Of a stretch of DNA of 64,000 bases, positions 45,157 to 57,041 are shown in pieces; the first letter of the stretch is position 1, and each line of letters starts with the position of its first letter. A program made the translations under genes and the position numbers. Below the pieces are notes generated by a model. It was not told the DNA's origin. It did no database searches and saw only the letters and a program-made list of their open reading frames with translations. Source of the stretch: Aphrophora alni (Eukaryota > Arthropoda > Insecta > Hemiptera > Aphrophoridae); contig OY740774.1 of NCBI GenBank assembly GCA_963513935.1, forward strand, positions 24,757,949 through 24,821,948. Reading direction: 5' to 3'.

Positions 45157-46309
45157 TTAAGGGGAGTCGGATGACCCTCGGCGACAAAAAAAATTAAAAC
45201 AATTTTTTTTTCCTAAAATTTGTTCTACATATATTCATGATTATTTTAACACAAATTTTGTGAAAATCTGTTGAGTATAACTCATTTTACATCAATTTTT
45301 GTGAAGCAGCGTACAGAGTGTTTTTGTTGTGAAAAATACAACCACTTGTATATCTCAAATTGCAGTTGGTGCAAATTCCAAAAAGCAAGCTTTGGGAATG
45401 AAATCTATGACCATAATGCACATTTCCATCTTCCTACCAGTGTAATGACTGAAATAAAGCCTATTTTCAAAGACTTAGCCGCTCCAGAACTTCTAAAAAA
45501 ATGTTTACATGGCGGTACCGAGCGAGTCACTCAATAACATGATCTGGTCACTCTTACCCAAAAGAACATTTGTAATGCGAGACACACTTGAGTTTGTTGT
45601 ATTTGAGGCTTTAGCTTGTTTTAACTTGGGAAACCTAGCTAGGTATAAGATTTTAACAAAGCTAGGCATTGTTCCGGGAGTGAACTGTGTTAGTGTCCTA
45701 AAAAAACTCGACGAGTCAAGAATCGCAAAGGCGGAAAAAGCTATTGACGAATTGGAGAAAAAATGCCGGCAAAGCTCAATTTTGGCTAAAAGGCGGTTTG
45801 GAAGATGACTATGAAGCACAGGAGGACCCCGACAACCCAGCATATGGGGCTGGAATGCACTAAGAGGGTGTATGTTTTGTATTTGTATGGGCGAATAAAT
45901 TTAAATGTGATTTCCCGAAAGTTGTGATTTTTTGCACTCATGTACCTTTTCTCAGGAACTACTAAAGATAGCTTTTAATGAATTTTTTTTTGTTTTATAG
46001 AGAAGGTCAAAGTGCACATTTTGACCCGGGCATTTTAGAAAATGTTTGTTATAAATAATTTTATTTTACAAAATTTTTTGTAAAACATGAATTTTTTTGG
46101 CATTATTTTAAAATATAAAAAAAAATCTGAACTTTGACCCGGGGGGGGGGGGGAAACAAATTAAAATCCCCGGGTCAAAGTTTTAAGAAAAGGGTAATAA
46201 AACAAATAAAAAAAACTGTATGTTGATATCTTGTATAGTTTCTGAGAAAAAGGTACATAAACTTTAACAATTTAACATTGGCGAAATAGGGCCATCCGGC
46301 CCCCCTTAA
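45157..46309 (+). mobile_element. TTAA-flanked DNA transposon, internally deleted
   Basis: TTAA at 45157-45160 and at 46306-46309 enclose 1145 bases whose ends are inverted repeats. The left end begins GGGGAGTCGGATGACCCT. The right end, read in reverse, begins GGGGGGCCGGATGGCCCT (15 of 18 match, all differences transitions). Inside is the tail of a transposase. TTAA target duplications are typical of Kolobok and piggyBac superfamilies, while the protein tail resembles proteins usually labelled Mutator-like transposase. The element is too short to be autonomous. Confidence 0.75.
45271..45863 (+). pseudogene. Transposase C-terminal part (Mutator-like label), frameshifted
   Basis: Three frames are needed to read it. 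45271-45537 gives a Cys-rich part (NCSWCKFQKASFG) and ends IFKDLAAPELLKKCLHGG. From 45509 in the next frame comes SESLNNMIWSLLPK, then FEALACFNLGNLARY and a Lys/Glu helix to 45808. From about 45790 a third frame ends EDPDNPAYGAGMH with TAA at 45861-45863. The order SWC..Q.A, LL..C..G, ESLN..IW, then a long helix and a short acidic YGAGM-type tail is that of the C-terminal half of a transposase family common in arthropods. The catalytic core upstream is missing. Two frameshifts make it inactive; it most likely moved using an enzyme in trans. Confidence 0.7.
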
Positions 46310-46435
46310 TGAAACAGATTCCAACACCAGTAATAATGTTTAAAAACATAATTCAAACCGAGACCTTCTCCTTTTCTTTTATTAGTAAAAACATCTATCT
46401 ATATTTAAAAAATCACCAAATATGACATTTAACTA

Positions 46436-46550
46436 GGGATAAGGGGTACAGATTCGTTTAAAGGGGATTAAAATAAATCTCATCAAATACATCATTTGAT
46501 TAGGGGAAAGAGGTTCATATTCGTTTAAAGCGGGCTAAAATAAATGTTCA
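46436..46550 (+). repeat. Diverged tandem duplication, about 67-bp unit
   Basis: GATTCGTTTAAAGGGGATTAAAATAAA and its relative with GCGGGCTAAAATAAA, one unit apart. Confidence 0.65.
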
Positions 46551-47341
46551 AATGTTTATTCGTTAAAATGTTTTAAATGACCAAAATAAAAATTTGCGAC
46601 AAAAAATATTTTATATAATGGTTTCAAATGCAAGAGTGAGTCGGAAAATGTCTCCTTGTATATAAATTGGTGTTTTTTTAATGTCAAGAATAGTAAATAA
46701 TTTAGTTTTACTATTAGAAAAGTATAGTCAGTCCTGTATTTAAATATCGTTTAGCATTAATTTGTTTATAAATTTTAATTTTCGTTTATGTAAATAATAA
46801 GAAAAGTCTTGTTTGAAATTAGATTGTATGGATCCCCAATTGTCAGTACTAGCCAATCTGTAAAAGTAATACTGACTTGAATGAACCTATCGAAGATAAA
46901 AACGAGAACATGGGCAACTGTATTGTTTCACCACACAATCCTCAGGCGATTACTAACTGTGGGAATATTGCAAGCATTGAGAGTTGACCACACAATATCC
47001 GACGAACAGTGTCACTATTGTCTGTAACCACTGTAACTAACTAATAAAAGAAGAAATATAAATAAATGCTTGCTTACATATACAAAATGTGTACCTTAAA
47101 TTGTAAGAAATTCATTCAAAAATATAAAAAGTTGAATTTAAGAAAATGTCATCTACTTAAAAACATTGTAATATTTTATTTATTTCTACTTTATATAAAT
47201 TTTGATCACTTAATTAAAATGTTGATAAAAATTGCTATATGAAACAGAACAGTCCAAATTCACATCAGAGATCATGAAATGGCCGATACGAACACGGGTA
47301 ACCACCACTTCCATACGACGACGGGCACGTATGGATGAATT
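46551..47341. other. No gene; one hammerhead-like terminus on the minus strand
   Basis: At 46926-46950 the minus strand reads CGCCTGAGGATTGTGTGGTG, then AAACAATACAG, in the layout of the Penelope termini elsewhere in the window. Nothing else is seen. Confidence 0.35.
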
Positions 47342-47689
47342 TCATGGATGGAGAGTATCTTTTACTTCCCTCAGCTTATTGAACTCTGTATTTGTCCACT
47401 CGTCTTCCCATTGCCTATGTAAAATAATTTTAATTATCGATACAAATTTAGATACCATAACACGCTGTGTGATAGATATCTGACTTTTGGCTTCCATTGC
47501 CGCTTCTTCAGCTTTTGCGATTCCCGAAATTCCGCAATGCCCAGGTACCCAGCAAAATGATACTCCGACGTCCCGTAGTTGAAGTCTGTGTATGGAACAC
47601 AGAATATCTTCAACCAAGGGATTCTTAGAATAAATATCCAGGATAGACTCTAAAGCACTTACAAAACTGTCCATATTGTTATGCTGCAT
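47342..47689 (-). pseudogene. LINE RNase H fragment (jockey-like)
   Basis: The minus-strand frame of 115 codons covers the C-terminal RNase H of a non-LTR retrotransposon. MDSFVSALESI corresponds to the (T)DS helix, LRDVGVSFCWVPGHCGISG to the V.F.WVP.H.GI.GN block, and WEDEW with NKL to the conserved tail that follows. The usual GNE..AD is changed to GIAKAEE, replacing the last catalytic Asp by Glu. No RT is seen upstream because the sequence runs directly into the 90-bp tandem array. Its first 8 codons lie in the first array unit. Probably a 5'-truncated or broken copy. Confidence 0.75.
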
Positions 47690-48440
47690 ACACCAGCAAA
47701 GGAGGTGACACTCTACAGACCAATATCACTATAAATATTGCTATATATAATATGAAACTGGCCATATTGTTATGCTGCATACATCTGAAAAGGTGGTGAT
47801 ACCGTAAAGACCAGTATCATTTTAAATATTGCTCTATATAATTTGAAACTGTTAATAATGTTATGCTGTATAAACCTGTAAAAGATGTGACATTTTACAG
47901 ACCAATATCACTATAAATATTGCTATGTGATATATAAAACTGTCCATATTGTTATGCTGCATACACCAAAAAAGGTGGTGACACTTTATAGACCAATATA
48001 ACTAAATATTTCTACATATTATATGAAACTGTTCATATTGTTATGCTGCATACACCTGCAAAGGAGGTGACACTTTATAGACCAATATAACTAAAACACC
48101 AGCAAAGAAGGTGACACTGTATAGACCAATATAACTAAATATTTCTACATATTATATGAAACTGTCCATATTGTTATGCTGCATACACCTGCAAAGGAGG
48201 TGACACTTTATAGACCAATATAACTAAATATTGCTATATATTATATGAAACTGTCCATATTGTTATGCTGCATACACCAGCAAAGAAGGTGACACTGTAT
48301 AGACCAATATCACTATATATGTTGATATATATAATATGAAACTGGCCATATTTTTATGCTGTATAAACCTGTAAAAGAGGTGACACCGTACAGACTAATA
48401 ACTATCACTATAAATATTGCTATATTGCTATAAATATTGC
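47662..48440 (+). repeat. Tandem array, about 90-bp unit, 8-9 copies
   Basis: CCATATTGTTATGCTGCATA or close variants begin at about 47671, 47762, 47850, 47946, 48031, 48166, 48257 and 48346. Each has AAGGAGGTGACAC-like and AGACCAATATCACTA-like parts. Unit lengths vary through small deletions. The first unit overlaps the RNase H remnant, so the array may have grown from LINE sequence. Confidence 0.85.
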
Positions 48441-49945
48441 CAAATACCACTATAAATATTTTATATAATATAAAACAGGGGCTCTTTAAACGATGATACT
48501 GTAATAATAGCTGTTTACAAAACATTAACTGAAGCAACAAAATATATTCAGGAAGCAATAGAGTAACTTGATGAACAGGAGATTAAAATTATGAGAATTG
48601 GTAGATTAAGCGCGATGAACTTAAATCAATATATTCTAGAGTATATGTTAGAACCAAGTGCAAAAATCAATATCAATGCAAAAACCTCTTGAAGTCAATG
48701 TTGTTAACCATTACGATACATTATGTGTGAGATAATTAGTACAATAGATTGTATTGTTTTATTCTCAACATTTTAATTTCAAAAGTATTACTCTAAAATT
48801 AAGTTTTAATATAATAAGATCAAAAACTTATTCAAAGAAAGTAATTATTAGAACTGAGTATTTACTTTGACCACAAAAGAAACAAAACAAAATAATATTT
48901 TTTATAAAAATTATAATATCTCTCTTACTTGAAAATCAGAATTAAAATCTCTTCTTACATTTACTCTGTATGCGATTCAAAGAAACTTTTGTTGTTGAAT
49001 CCAAATGATTTTCTTTAGCAATGTTTTAAAATACATTTACTTCTTGTGAATGATTTCTTCCAAGACTACAGAGTGTTGATAATGATCACCAATAATGCTA
49101 AAAGAACAAGTCTTGTATCCAAGCTCGCTTACAAATTGTGTTTAAGGAAGCGTATCGGATAACACAATACGGGAGATATTTAAATCTTATATTCTACTAG
49201 CTGTTCTAACTCTGTATTGACTTTTAGTAAAATGATTTACACATAGTGGAAAACATTTGTTTAAAATGTTGTGATACACATCTCTTGGTTTAATCTACTA
49301 ACAAAAATCATTATATCGAAACAAATCATAGTCACAGATTCAGTTTTATGTAAGTCTATTTATATAAAATACCACTCTGTCAGTCTGTTAGTAAGATTCT
49401 AGGTCGAATACTGCTTAATCGATTTTCATCCAGTTTTCATTCCTAGGTATATCGGGTCTTAGCCTTTGTTGGATTCATATTGATTCAATAATTCTCAAGT
49501 TGTAACAATATTTGTTTGTAGACTTAATTCTAAAACTCGGATTTCTGACATAATTTTCAGATTTTTACTATTACTCTCGTGGATTCAAGCCAACGCGAAA
49601 GACACGTATAAAAAACACCTTTCTGCCTGGAGGTTCAAAAATGGAAAATGTCAAAAAAAAAACAATAATATGGTTATCTTATTCAGTAAAGAAGCAAAAG
49701 TTATTTGTGGATTAAGGGTAAAAAGCACGATTTTGTCGCCCAGAGAGAAAAATGTTGACAAGCAACCCCGTTTGTCAACATACACCCGCAATACACTAAG
49801 ATTTTTCCTATAGCTACAATTTTAATAAAATTACTACACCAATATTGTGATAAACTATATTGAACAGTTCTTTTTATCAAGGTACAACATCTAAGTTTAT
49901 GAAGTTATGTACAGTAAGTCTAACCGAACTAATTTTTAGCTTAAT
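48441..49945. other. No gene recognised
   Basis: AT-rich, no coding signal. Confidence 0.6.
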
Positions 49946-50000
49946 TATTTACAGTTATGAATTAACTCCTGATGAAAGCTGTAGAAAAACTCCGGTGTTG
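49946..50000 (+). repeat. Hammerhead-like Penelope terminus
   Basis: CTCCTGATGAAAGCTGTAGA, then AAAACTCCGGTG: an exact CTGATGA box, a short insert and GAAAA. It lies on the opposite strand and about 1 kb from a Penelope protein fragment, as if it were an inverted terminus of the same element. Confidence 0.4.
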
Positions 50001-50026
50001 TAAATTCTTTGTCGTTACTATTTCAT

Positions 50027-50344
50027 TTACAACACGCGAAGTTTGCCCCAAAATATTTCTTGCTCTATCAATTTTGTATCTGAAGGACTCGTCAATATAG
50101 CCTTATGCAACTTTTGTATTTCGCCAGTGCCGTGATTTTTGAATTGAGTTATGTCACCACTTCTATCAACTAAAATTGTGGCAGAACCCCGCCGGTAGGA
50201 ATGCCTAGATTGTGGTAAGTTTAAATAATCCGCTTTTGATATTTTTCCAAGTGTGTATTTGCCAGTAACTTGATAGAAACATTTTAGATTGCTGCATTTA
50301 AAAAATAAATAAATTGAGGTACCGGTACATGTTTTTGTTCTCAA
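50027..50344 (-). other. Unassigned 105-codon frame
   Basis: The minus-strand frame contains SNLKCFYQVTGKYTLGKIS and YRRGSATILVDRSGDITQF, with normal amino-acid composition, unlike most frames here. No family is recognised. It may belong to the Penelope-type remnant to its right or be a worn host exon. Left unassigned. Confidence 0.25.
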
Positions 50345-50918
50345 AGAGATATATTTTTAATCCAAGGACAAATATTTACTAGTGACCTTACCATTACACC
50401 AAAACAACAATTGTTTCATTGTGGAAAAGTCTCCATATAATTTATTTTAATCAATAGGGTAACGAACCTATTGTTGGTAAAGTGATAAAATTTTGTTTTT
50501 TTAAGCACTATCGCGGTTTCAGATGTAAAGTTTTTCCACCTTCAGTGAAAATGCGGGTTGTACGTGAGAGGTTATCGAAATATTAATTTTTTTTTTTAAA
50601 ACAACGCAAACACAAAACACATTTTGTAGTCCATCACTAGTGTTCGATAGCCGTACTAAGACTGGACTAACTATATGACTTCCCTCCCCCGTTGAAAGAC
50701 GTATCCTGTATTATGAACTTCAATGCAGAATCAAATATCATGTTGGAATTAAATGACAGTTATCTGAGTTCACTTTGACAGCTCTGTATATTTCAAACTC
50801 TTCAGCGACTTTTATTCAAAAAATGTAATACCTCATGTTAGTCTGTAGGACAGTGTATTAATGGTCGCAATCAATGAGATGAGCAGCGTAATTTTATTTT
50901 ACAGATCTGAGGTTCAAT

Positions 50919-51440
50919 TTAGGTAAACGTTCTTAAACTCCCTGCCGAACGACAGCCCGTCTGTTCTAAGTAGTAATTTGGGGAGTCATCACATATTAAT
51001 TTCTTCACTAAACTCCTTATTTTATTATGTTGGTGGTCTCTTTTAACTTTTTTTTTTAGTAACTTATTGTGTGTTCTGAAAGCGACTGTAATGTTATTAT
51101 TGGATAATTCATTCCGTAAGGCGTTATTAAGGAAATTTTCATATTCATTGGAGACAACAATTTTCTTATCTTTGTTAGACAATGTATTTAGACACCATAT
51201 GTGTTTCGATATTATTTTTGTTCCTGTCTTTGTGGATTTTGTTGAAAATTATGGAGCTATTGTAAACTTTTGAATGAGCATTGTATTTCAGTATATGTAT
51301 TTCTGGATTGTAATCATTTGTGGGAAAAGGGAGTGACCGAAACCCTTGGTTAAAACTATTGTATGGAGCCATTGTTTTGTATGGGGGAATGAAAACTTAT
51401 TTGTATGTTATGGTTAGTTTTTGTAGGTTTCCTGTACATT
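50919..51440 (-). pseudogene. Penelope-like RT tail and GIY-YIG endonuclease fragment
   Basis: Read on the minus strand. From about 51440 broken codons give RKPTKTNHNIQISFHSPIQ, matching the RKPT.T..I...S.HP..K block. The frame 51372-51175 gives YNPEIHILKYNAHSKVYNSS, the helix with NG-type turn that follows. The frame 51182-50919 gives ITVAFRTHNKLLKKKV, the V..R..N.L linker, then KKLICDDSPNYYLEQTGCRS, which corresponds to the Y.L.C..C...YIGQTGR core of the GIY-YIG endonuclease. Gly-to-Glu and Arg-to-Cys changes and two frames make it inactive. Confidence 0.75.
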
Positions 51441-52111
51441 TTTTAAGTAAAGTGGTCATAATTTTTCGAGACAATCACGTAAAGTTAATTTTAATTAATG
51501 TTGGTTTCTGTTACTGTTGGTTTAATCCAAGTTTCTGTACGTGGATTAACAGTAATTTGCAATACAAATAGTTTAGATCAATAGTTTTTGAATTAATTAC
51601 AAAAAATAACTTCCTCCCTCCTCAAACTAATTCGACTAAATTTCAGTCATAATAAGTAAGTAAATATCAATAACTTCCAATCCTAGTATTATTTCCTTAA
51701 AATAAAATTGACATTAAACTCTATTTTTACAGTAATATTAGAATTTTGAGTTGCTATAATATGAAAAACTGTTATTATTCTATTATTATTGCACAGTAGT
51801 AATATTTCAAATTAAAAGGTAAATTGATTTAATAGTATTAAAAGTGTTCATAAAATATATACAGCTTCTATAATATATTAATTTTTTTAAGAAAAATTGA
51901 CTGTTCTTGTTATTGGGCTTTGATTTATGATTTTCGATTTCAGTTCTTTGTTCCTGCTCTTAATATTTTATTGAACTCGTGATTTTTAGTTCTGGTTCTA
52001 AAAACGTGATTGAGGTTTTATTGTTCCCTAGTAGTTCTTTATTGTTCGAGATTTTGATTCTCGGATTCGACGTTCAAAACTTATTTTCGGGTTTTCATTC
52101 TCGTTATCATT
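51441..52111. other. No gene recognised
   Basis: AT-rich, no feature. Confidence 0.6.
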
Positions 52112-52331
52112 TTTGTCTTTTTTAAAGGCAAAACCTCTCCCTCATCATCACGATATTTAAAAAAAATAAGATAAAATAAAGACCCCTCTGAAATGAATAA
52201 GAGTTAGTCAAGAGTGATCGAATAAGAAAGTTGAGAGTGATCTAACTAAATATTAAGTGCACAAATGTGTAGATCCAGGTAGGACCCTTGGGATTGCCTA
52301 GCGTATTCTCACCAAAATGAGCCTCTGAGGG
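52112..52331 (+). repeat. Family S repeat, near full length
   Basis: AAAGGCAAAACCTCTCCCTC, AGAGTTAGTCAAGAGTG, GTGTAGATCCAGGTAGG, CTTGGGATTGCCTAGCG and TCTCACCAAAATGAGCC. Confidence 0.7.
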
Positions 52332-53571
52332 TTTTTCTTTTCCAACTCTTGGTTCCTGATTTCGGATTTGGTTTTCATTATAGTATCTTGTATTCTGTTT
52401 TGGTTGTTGATATTTAGTTAAAACTCTTGTTTTTTTCAAGTTTTTATATTGTGCCCGAATTCAAACGAAATTGTTTGTAAGGATAAAGAAATGAGGATAA
52501 GGATATATACAATTTAGAATAAAATTTAGCATAAAAATTAAAAAGAACCAACATTTTTGAAAATAAGGGATGACTGATGAGTTAGAAATTAAATATTTTT
52601 CGTAAAAATGAAAAATATGAACTATTAAATCAATTATTTGTTCAGGATGTAAACAAAATCATAGATATACCAAATGCTATGAAGAAACGTATGGGAAAAA
52701 TATTACTTCAAAAGAAGCGGTGCAAAAAGATTACACTAACCTTCTTATAATATAACGGTTTCCTTTAATCAACTTCTGAGGAAAAAACATTGTGAACGAT
52801 TTTTGCAACAGCTCAATGGATAATATTCCGTGATTTTAACAAATATTTATCGATGCCACGTATTTAGGAAGATGGTTACAGTATCTACTTGTGTTTGACT
52901 CCTTAGAGATTATTCTTTAGAAGTGTTTTTTTATTAAAACAATTACAGCTGATTTAAGAAAATTGGAATTTGTGGTTTTAGTCTTCATAGGTAAAGCTAA
53001 CTTTTAACTATTGAAAAAATTTCAAACAAATAAACAATAATCGTCTTGAAATAGGAAAAAAAAAAACAGGCGCAGTTATCAAATTTCATCATAATCGTCC
53101 AATCATTTGGGCTTTAGATGATGGAAAAACACTCTACACTACACAATGACAAAGTATATGTGTTTTATATTGCTTTAATTAAATTTCAGTTTGTAGCTGC
53201 CATATCATAATTAGATCCACAATAGGAGATAGTTGTAATAATTAGTTTGTGTGTGGGTGAGGATTATCAATACTCAACAACTGACATGTACATCAATAAA
53301 AAAGAAGGTATTATTTGAATAGTGTATATTGCGTTGATAAACTCTACATAGGCTGTGACTACAGGTATTATTCCATTTAATAACCCAACCATTGGTTAGA
53401 CTTAAAATAAACTAACATTGCATGTCAATATTTAGTGATTTGATATTTGCTTTATAATATATATATATTTGCTTTTGATAGAGACTGAATAAACAGTAAA
53501 TTATTATTTTTATTATCAAATAAAATAAACTATATATGTTTAAACACACACATAGCACACATAGTCCCTAT
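52332..53571. other. No gene recognised
   Basis: AT-rich spacer. Confidence 0.6.
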
Positions 53572-53753
53572 TGGATCCACACATATTTCATGTGGTCTTT
53601 TGTTAGATCCCTCTTTTTTATCATTCCCATAAAGTCTTTCTTGACCAACTCTTCTTCCTATCCGACTCTAGTGATATTTATTAGAGTAATCGAAAGATAG
53701 GGGACTTTATTTTATATGATTTTCTTTTCTATAAGGCGATGATTACCGAGTAT
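53572..53753 (-). repeat. Family S repeat on the minus strand
   Basis: TTGGATCCACAC, CATGTGGTCTTTTG, CTTGACCAACTCTTCTTCC and TAAGGCGATGATTACCGAG are reverse complements of the family landmarks in reverse order. Confidence 0.65.
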
Positions 53754-53989
53754 TTGTTGCCAACACTAAGAAGCAAAAACGAAATGAATTAAAAGTAGAC
53801 AGGCAATGGATTGAATATTAAATTTAATGTGTAGTATGAGTAGAAAAGCATTAATTTAAAAAACCTTCAAAAATAATCCTGTGAGGTAAAAATTATAGTC
53901 AGGACACCGACGAAGAACAGGATGACTGAAAATAATTACATACATTTAATTTATTTAAAATTTTAAATCTAAGAATTTGTCTTTTCAAA

Positions 53990-54008
53990 TAGTGCATAAA
54001 TAAAACTA
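53990..54008 (+). repeat. 19-bp direct repeat, left of arm 1
   Basis: TAGTGCATAAATAAAACTA here and again at 55256-55274, directly flanking the left arm of the large inverted repeat. Looks like a target duplication or the footprint of a copying event. Confidence 0.8.
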
Positions 54009-54010
54009 AC

Positions 54011-55250
54011 CATATGGAAATACCTGAAACACAGCCAAGCTAGAATTATTAATTTTAAGGCTTTCTATTTTTTAAAGAAGATGAAATCATAAGGGTTCAT
54101 ATGAACCAAAAAGAACCTTATAAAGAACCACCAAAGTCTTACACCACTTAACTCTTAACTAAAAAATTTATTTTAAATGATGGTGCATTCACAAAACGTG
54201 AATTGATCGTTCGATAACCTGTTATTCATGACAAAAGTACAAAATAATTATTCTATCTTTACCCTTTATTAAAGTTAGTTTATAATTTTTTTTTTTCTGT
54301 ATTAGTAATGAATAAATCTATTATTTTGTACTATATTACTGTACTTATTTTGTGTTAGTGAAATAATAAATTAACAATGTCATTCTTTCCTGACAGCACG
54401 CAATTCCTGAAATTAGCGCTATTCCACAATCAAAACTACAATTTGTGCAATATTTACCAATATAATAATTTCATTACATAACTCGTATATATCTATGTTT
54501 TCACATAAATGTGTCACAGAGAAGGTTTAGTGAGGGGCCGAATATCGATATCGTCTTTCATTGCGGATATATCCGTTTTGAAGCTGCCACAGTTGAAAAC
54601 AGTTTCGTTTGGAGCGACGACGCACTGTATAATGAATCCACTGCATGTAGACAATTGCTTGTAGACATGTTAAACGTTCATCCTTGAAATGCCTCTATAT
54701 TGCCCCCCCCCCCCCAACTCTTGTGAATTTCCGTTATACTATCAGATTTAATAGCTTAATTTCCTATAGACATTCTCTAAAATGTAACACAATTAGAATA
54801 TTTTAAATGGGACATTTCTTGAGTCAGAGAATTGCTAATATTAATTTTATCTTTTCTTCCAAAATACTATACATGATACTAATTAAAGATTGCATATTAC
54901 TGTAATTGTCTTCTAATTAAAAGTAAACACTATCTCTACCAGGTTACATATGAATATATATGTCATAAATTAAAAAAGTTTTAAATATTTTACAACTTTC
55001 GATTAAGGAAACAAATACATCTGAATACTCGAGAAAATTTCCATACTCTATTTTCTCCACAAGTCCCTAAAGTAACTGCCTCAATCTTGCAGAAGTGATC
55101 TTGATTAATTTACTAAGTAGTATTAGGTGTAAAGTATTAATCATTGTTCCTAAGCCAATTCACAGAAGTGGAAATCACAACAACTTTTTCAATCAGTCAC
55201 GTATTAGAAGTCTACATATTTTTATGCTTTCATGTGCAATTCTAGTTCAC
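54011..55250 (+). repeat. Left arm of a 3-kb inverted repeat
   Basis: About 1240 bases, reverse-complementary to 55801-57041. Landmarks are GGCCGAATATCGATATCG, ATTGCGGATATATCCG and TTGGAGCGACGACGCAC. Over the central 180 bases no differences were found. Elsewhere there are single-base changes and small indels. No open frame. Confidence 0.95.
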
Positions 55251-55800
55251 TATTGTAGTGCATAAATAAAACTATCATTGGCAAATAATTAAATTCTTAA
55301 TGTATTTGAAATATGATAGCTCTGAAACTGTTAGAACAAAATAGGTTATTCAGTATTGTCGAAACATTTATTGCTTTCGTGTTAAATTTGATGTCCCTCG
55401 GACAATTCTTAATGTTCCAAAAGTTACGTGCCAAAAATGACTGCGAATAGGACATTTGGATATTTCATAAACCTTTAATGTATGAACTCTAAAATTTATC
55501 AGTTAAAATTTCTTTTGGAGCGTATAACGTCGGGATTTAGTTAACTTATTTTAGAAACAATGATGTTAATAATTAATATCGAATACTAACATTTCAGGGG
55601 CAGCGTTTTAATACTATAATATAATAATTGTTTTTTTATTTAAAAATAATATCCAAATTTACATATTTATTTAAAAAAACGAAAAAATCCATTAAGTTCT
55701 CAGGATTGTTCTGTTTTTTGTTTTTCTTTTTGTTTTTGTTTTTTTGTAGGTGAAACTCGCAGCGTGTATATACATATATTATATACTAAAATATAAAAAG
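55251..55800. other. Spacer of the large inverted repeat
   Basis: 550 bases of AT-rich DNA beginning with the second 19-bp direct repeat (55256-55274). A GT-rich run lies at 55715-55750. There is no coding frame. Confidence 0.8.
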
Positions 55801-57041
55801 AGTAAACTAGAATTGCACATGAAAGCATATATATGTAGACTAGTAATTACGTGACTGATTGAAAAAGTTGTTGTGATTTCCAATTCTGTGAATTGGCTTA
55901 GGAACAATGATTAATACCTTACACCTAATACTACTTTGGAAATTAATCAAGATTACTTCTGCAAGATTGAGGCAGTTACTTTAGGGACTTAGAAAATAGA
56001 GTATGGAAACTCTTTCGAGTATCTAGATGTATTTGTTTCCTTAATCGAAAGTTGTAAAATATTTAAAACTATTTTAATTTATGAGATATATATCCATATG
56101 TAACCTGGTAGAGATAGTGTTTACTGTTAATTAGAAGACAATTACAGTAATATGCCATCTTTAATTAGTATCATGTATAGTATTTTGGAAAAAGAAAAGA
56201 TAAAAATAATATTAGCCATTCCCTGATTCAAAAAATGTCCCATTTAAAGTATTCTAATTCTGTTACATTTTAGAGAATGTCTATAGGAAATTAAGCTATT
56301 AAATCCGACAGTATAACGGAAATTCACAAGAGTTGGGGGGGGGGGCAATATAGAGGCATTTCAAGGATGAACGTTTAACATGTCTACAAGCAATTGTCTA
56401 CATGCAGTGGATTCATTATACAGTGCGTCGTCGCTCCAAACGAAACTGTTTTCAACTGTGGCAGCTTCAAAACGGATATATCCGCAATGAAAGACGATAT
56501 CGATATTCGGCCCCTCACTAAACCTGCTCTGTGACACATTTATGTGAAAACATAGATATATACGAGTTATGTAATGAAATTATTATATTGGTAAATATTG
56601 CACAAATTGTAGTTTTGATTGTGGAATAGCGCTAATTTCGACGATATGTGCGTGCTGTCAGGAAAGAATGACATTGTTAATTTATTATTTCACTAACACA
56701 AAATAAGTACAGTAATATAGTACAAAATAATATATTTATTCATTACTAATACAGAAAAAAAACAATTATAAACTAACTTTAATAAAGGGTAAAGATAGTG
56801 TAATTATTTTGTACTTTTGTCATGAATAACAGGTTATCGAACGATCAATTCACGTTTTGTGAATGCACCATCATTTAAAATAAATTTTTTAGTTAAGAGT
56901 TAAGTGGTGTAAGACTTTGGTGGTTCTTTATAAGGTTATTTTTGCTTCATATGAACCCTTATGATTTCATCTTCTTTGAAAAATAGGATAGCCTTAAAAT
57001 TAATATTTCTAGCTTGGTTGTGTTTCAGGTATTTCCATATT
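55801..57041 (-). repeat. Right arm of the 3-kb inverted repeat
   Basis: Reverse complement of the left arm, including its C run (here a G run near 56336). One clear replacement: ACATATCGTCG here stands where the left arm has AATTCCTG. Confidence 0.95.

Noticed and set aside
45505..45843. 112-codon minus-strand frame
   Set aside because: Antisense to the transposase tail that reads on the plus strand.
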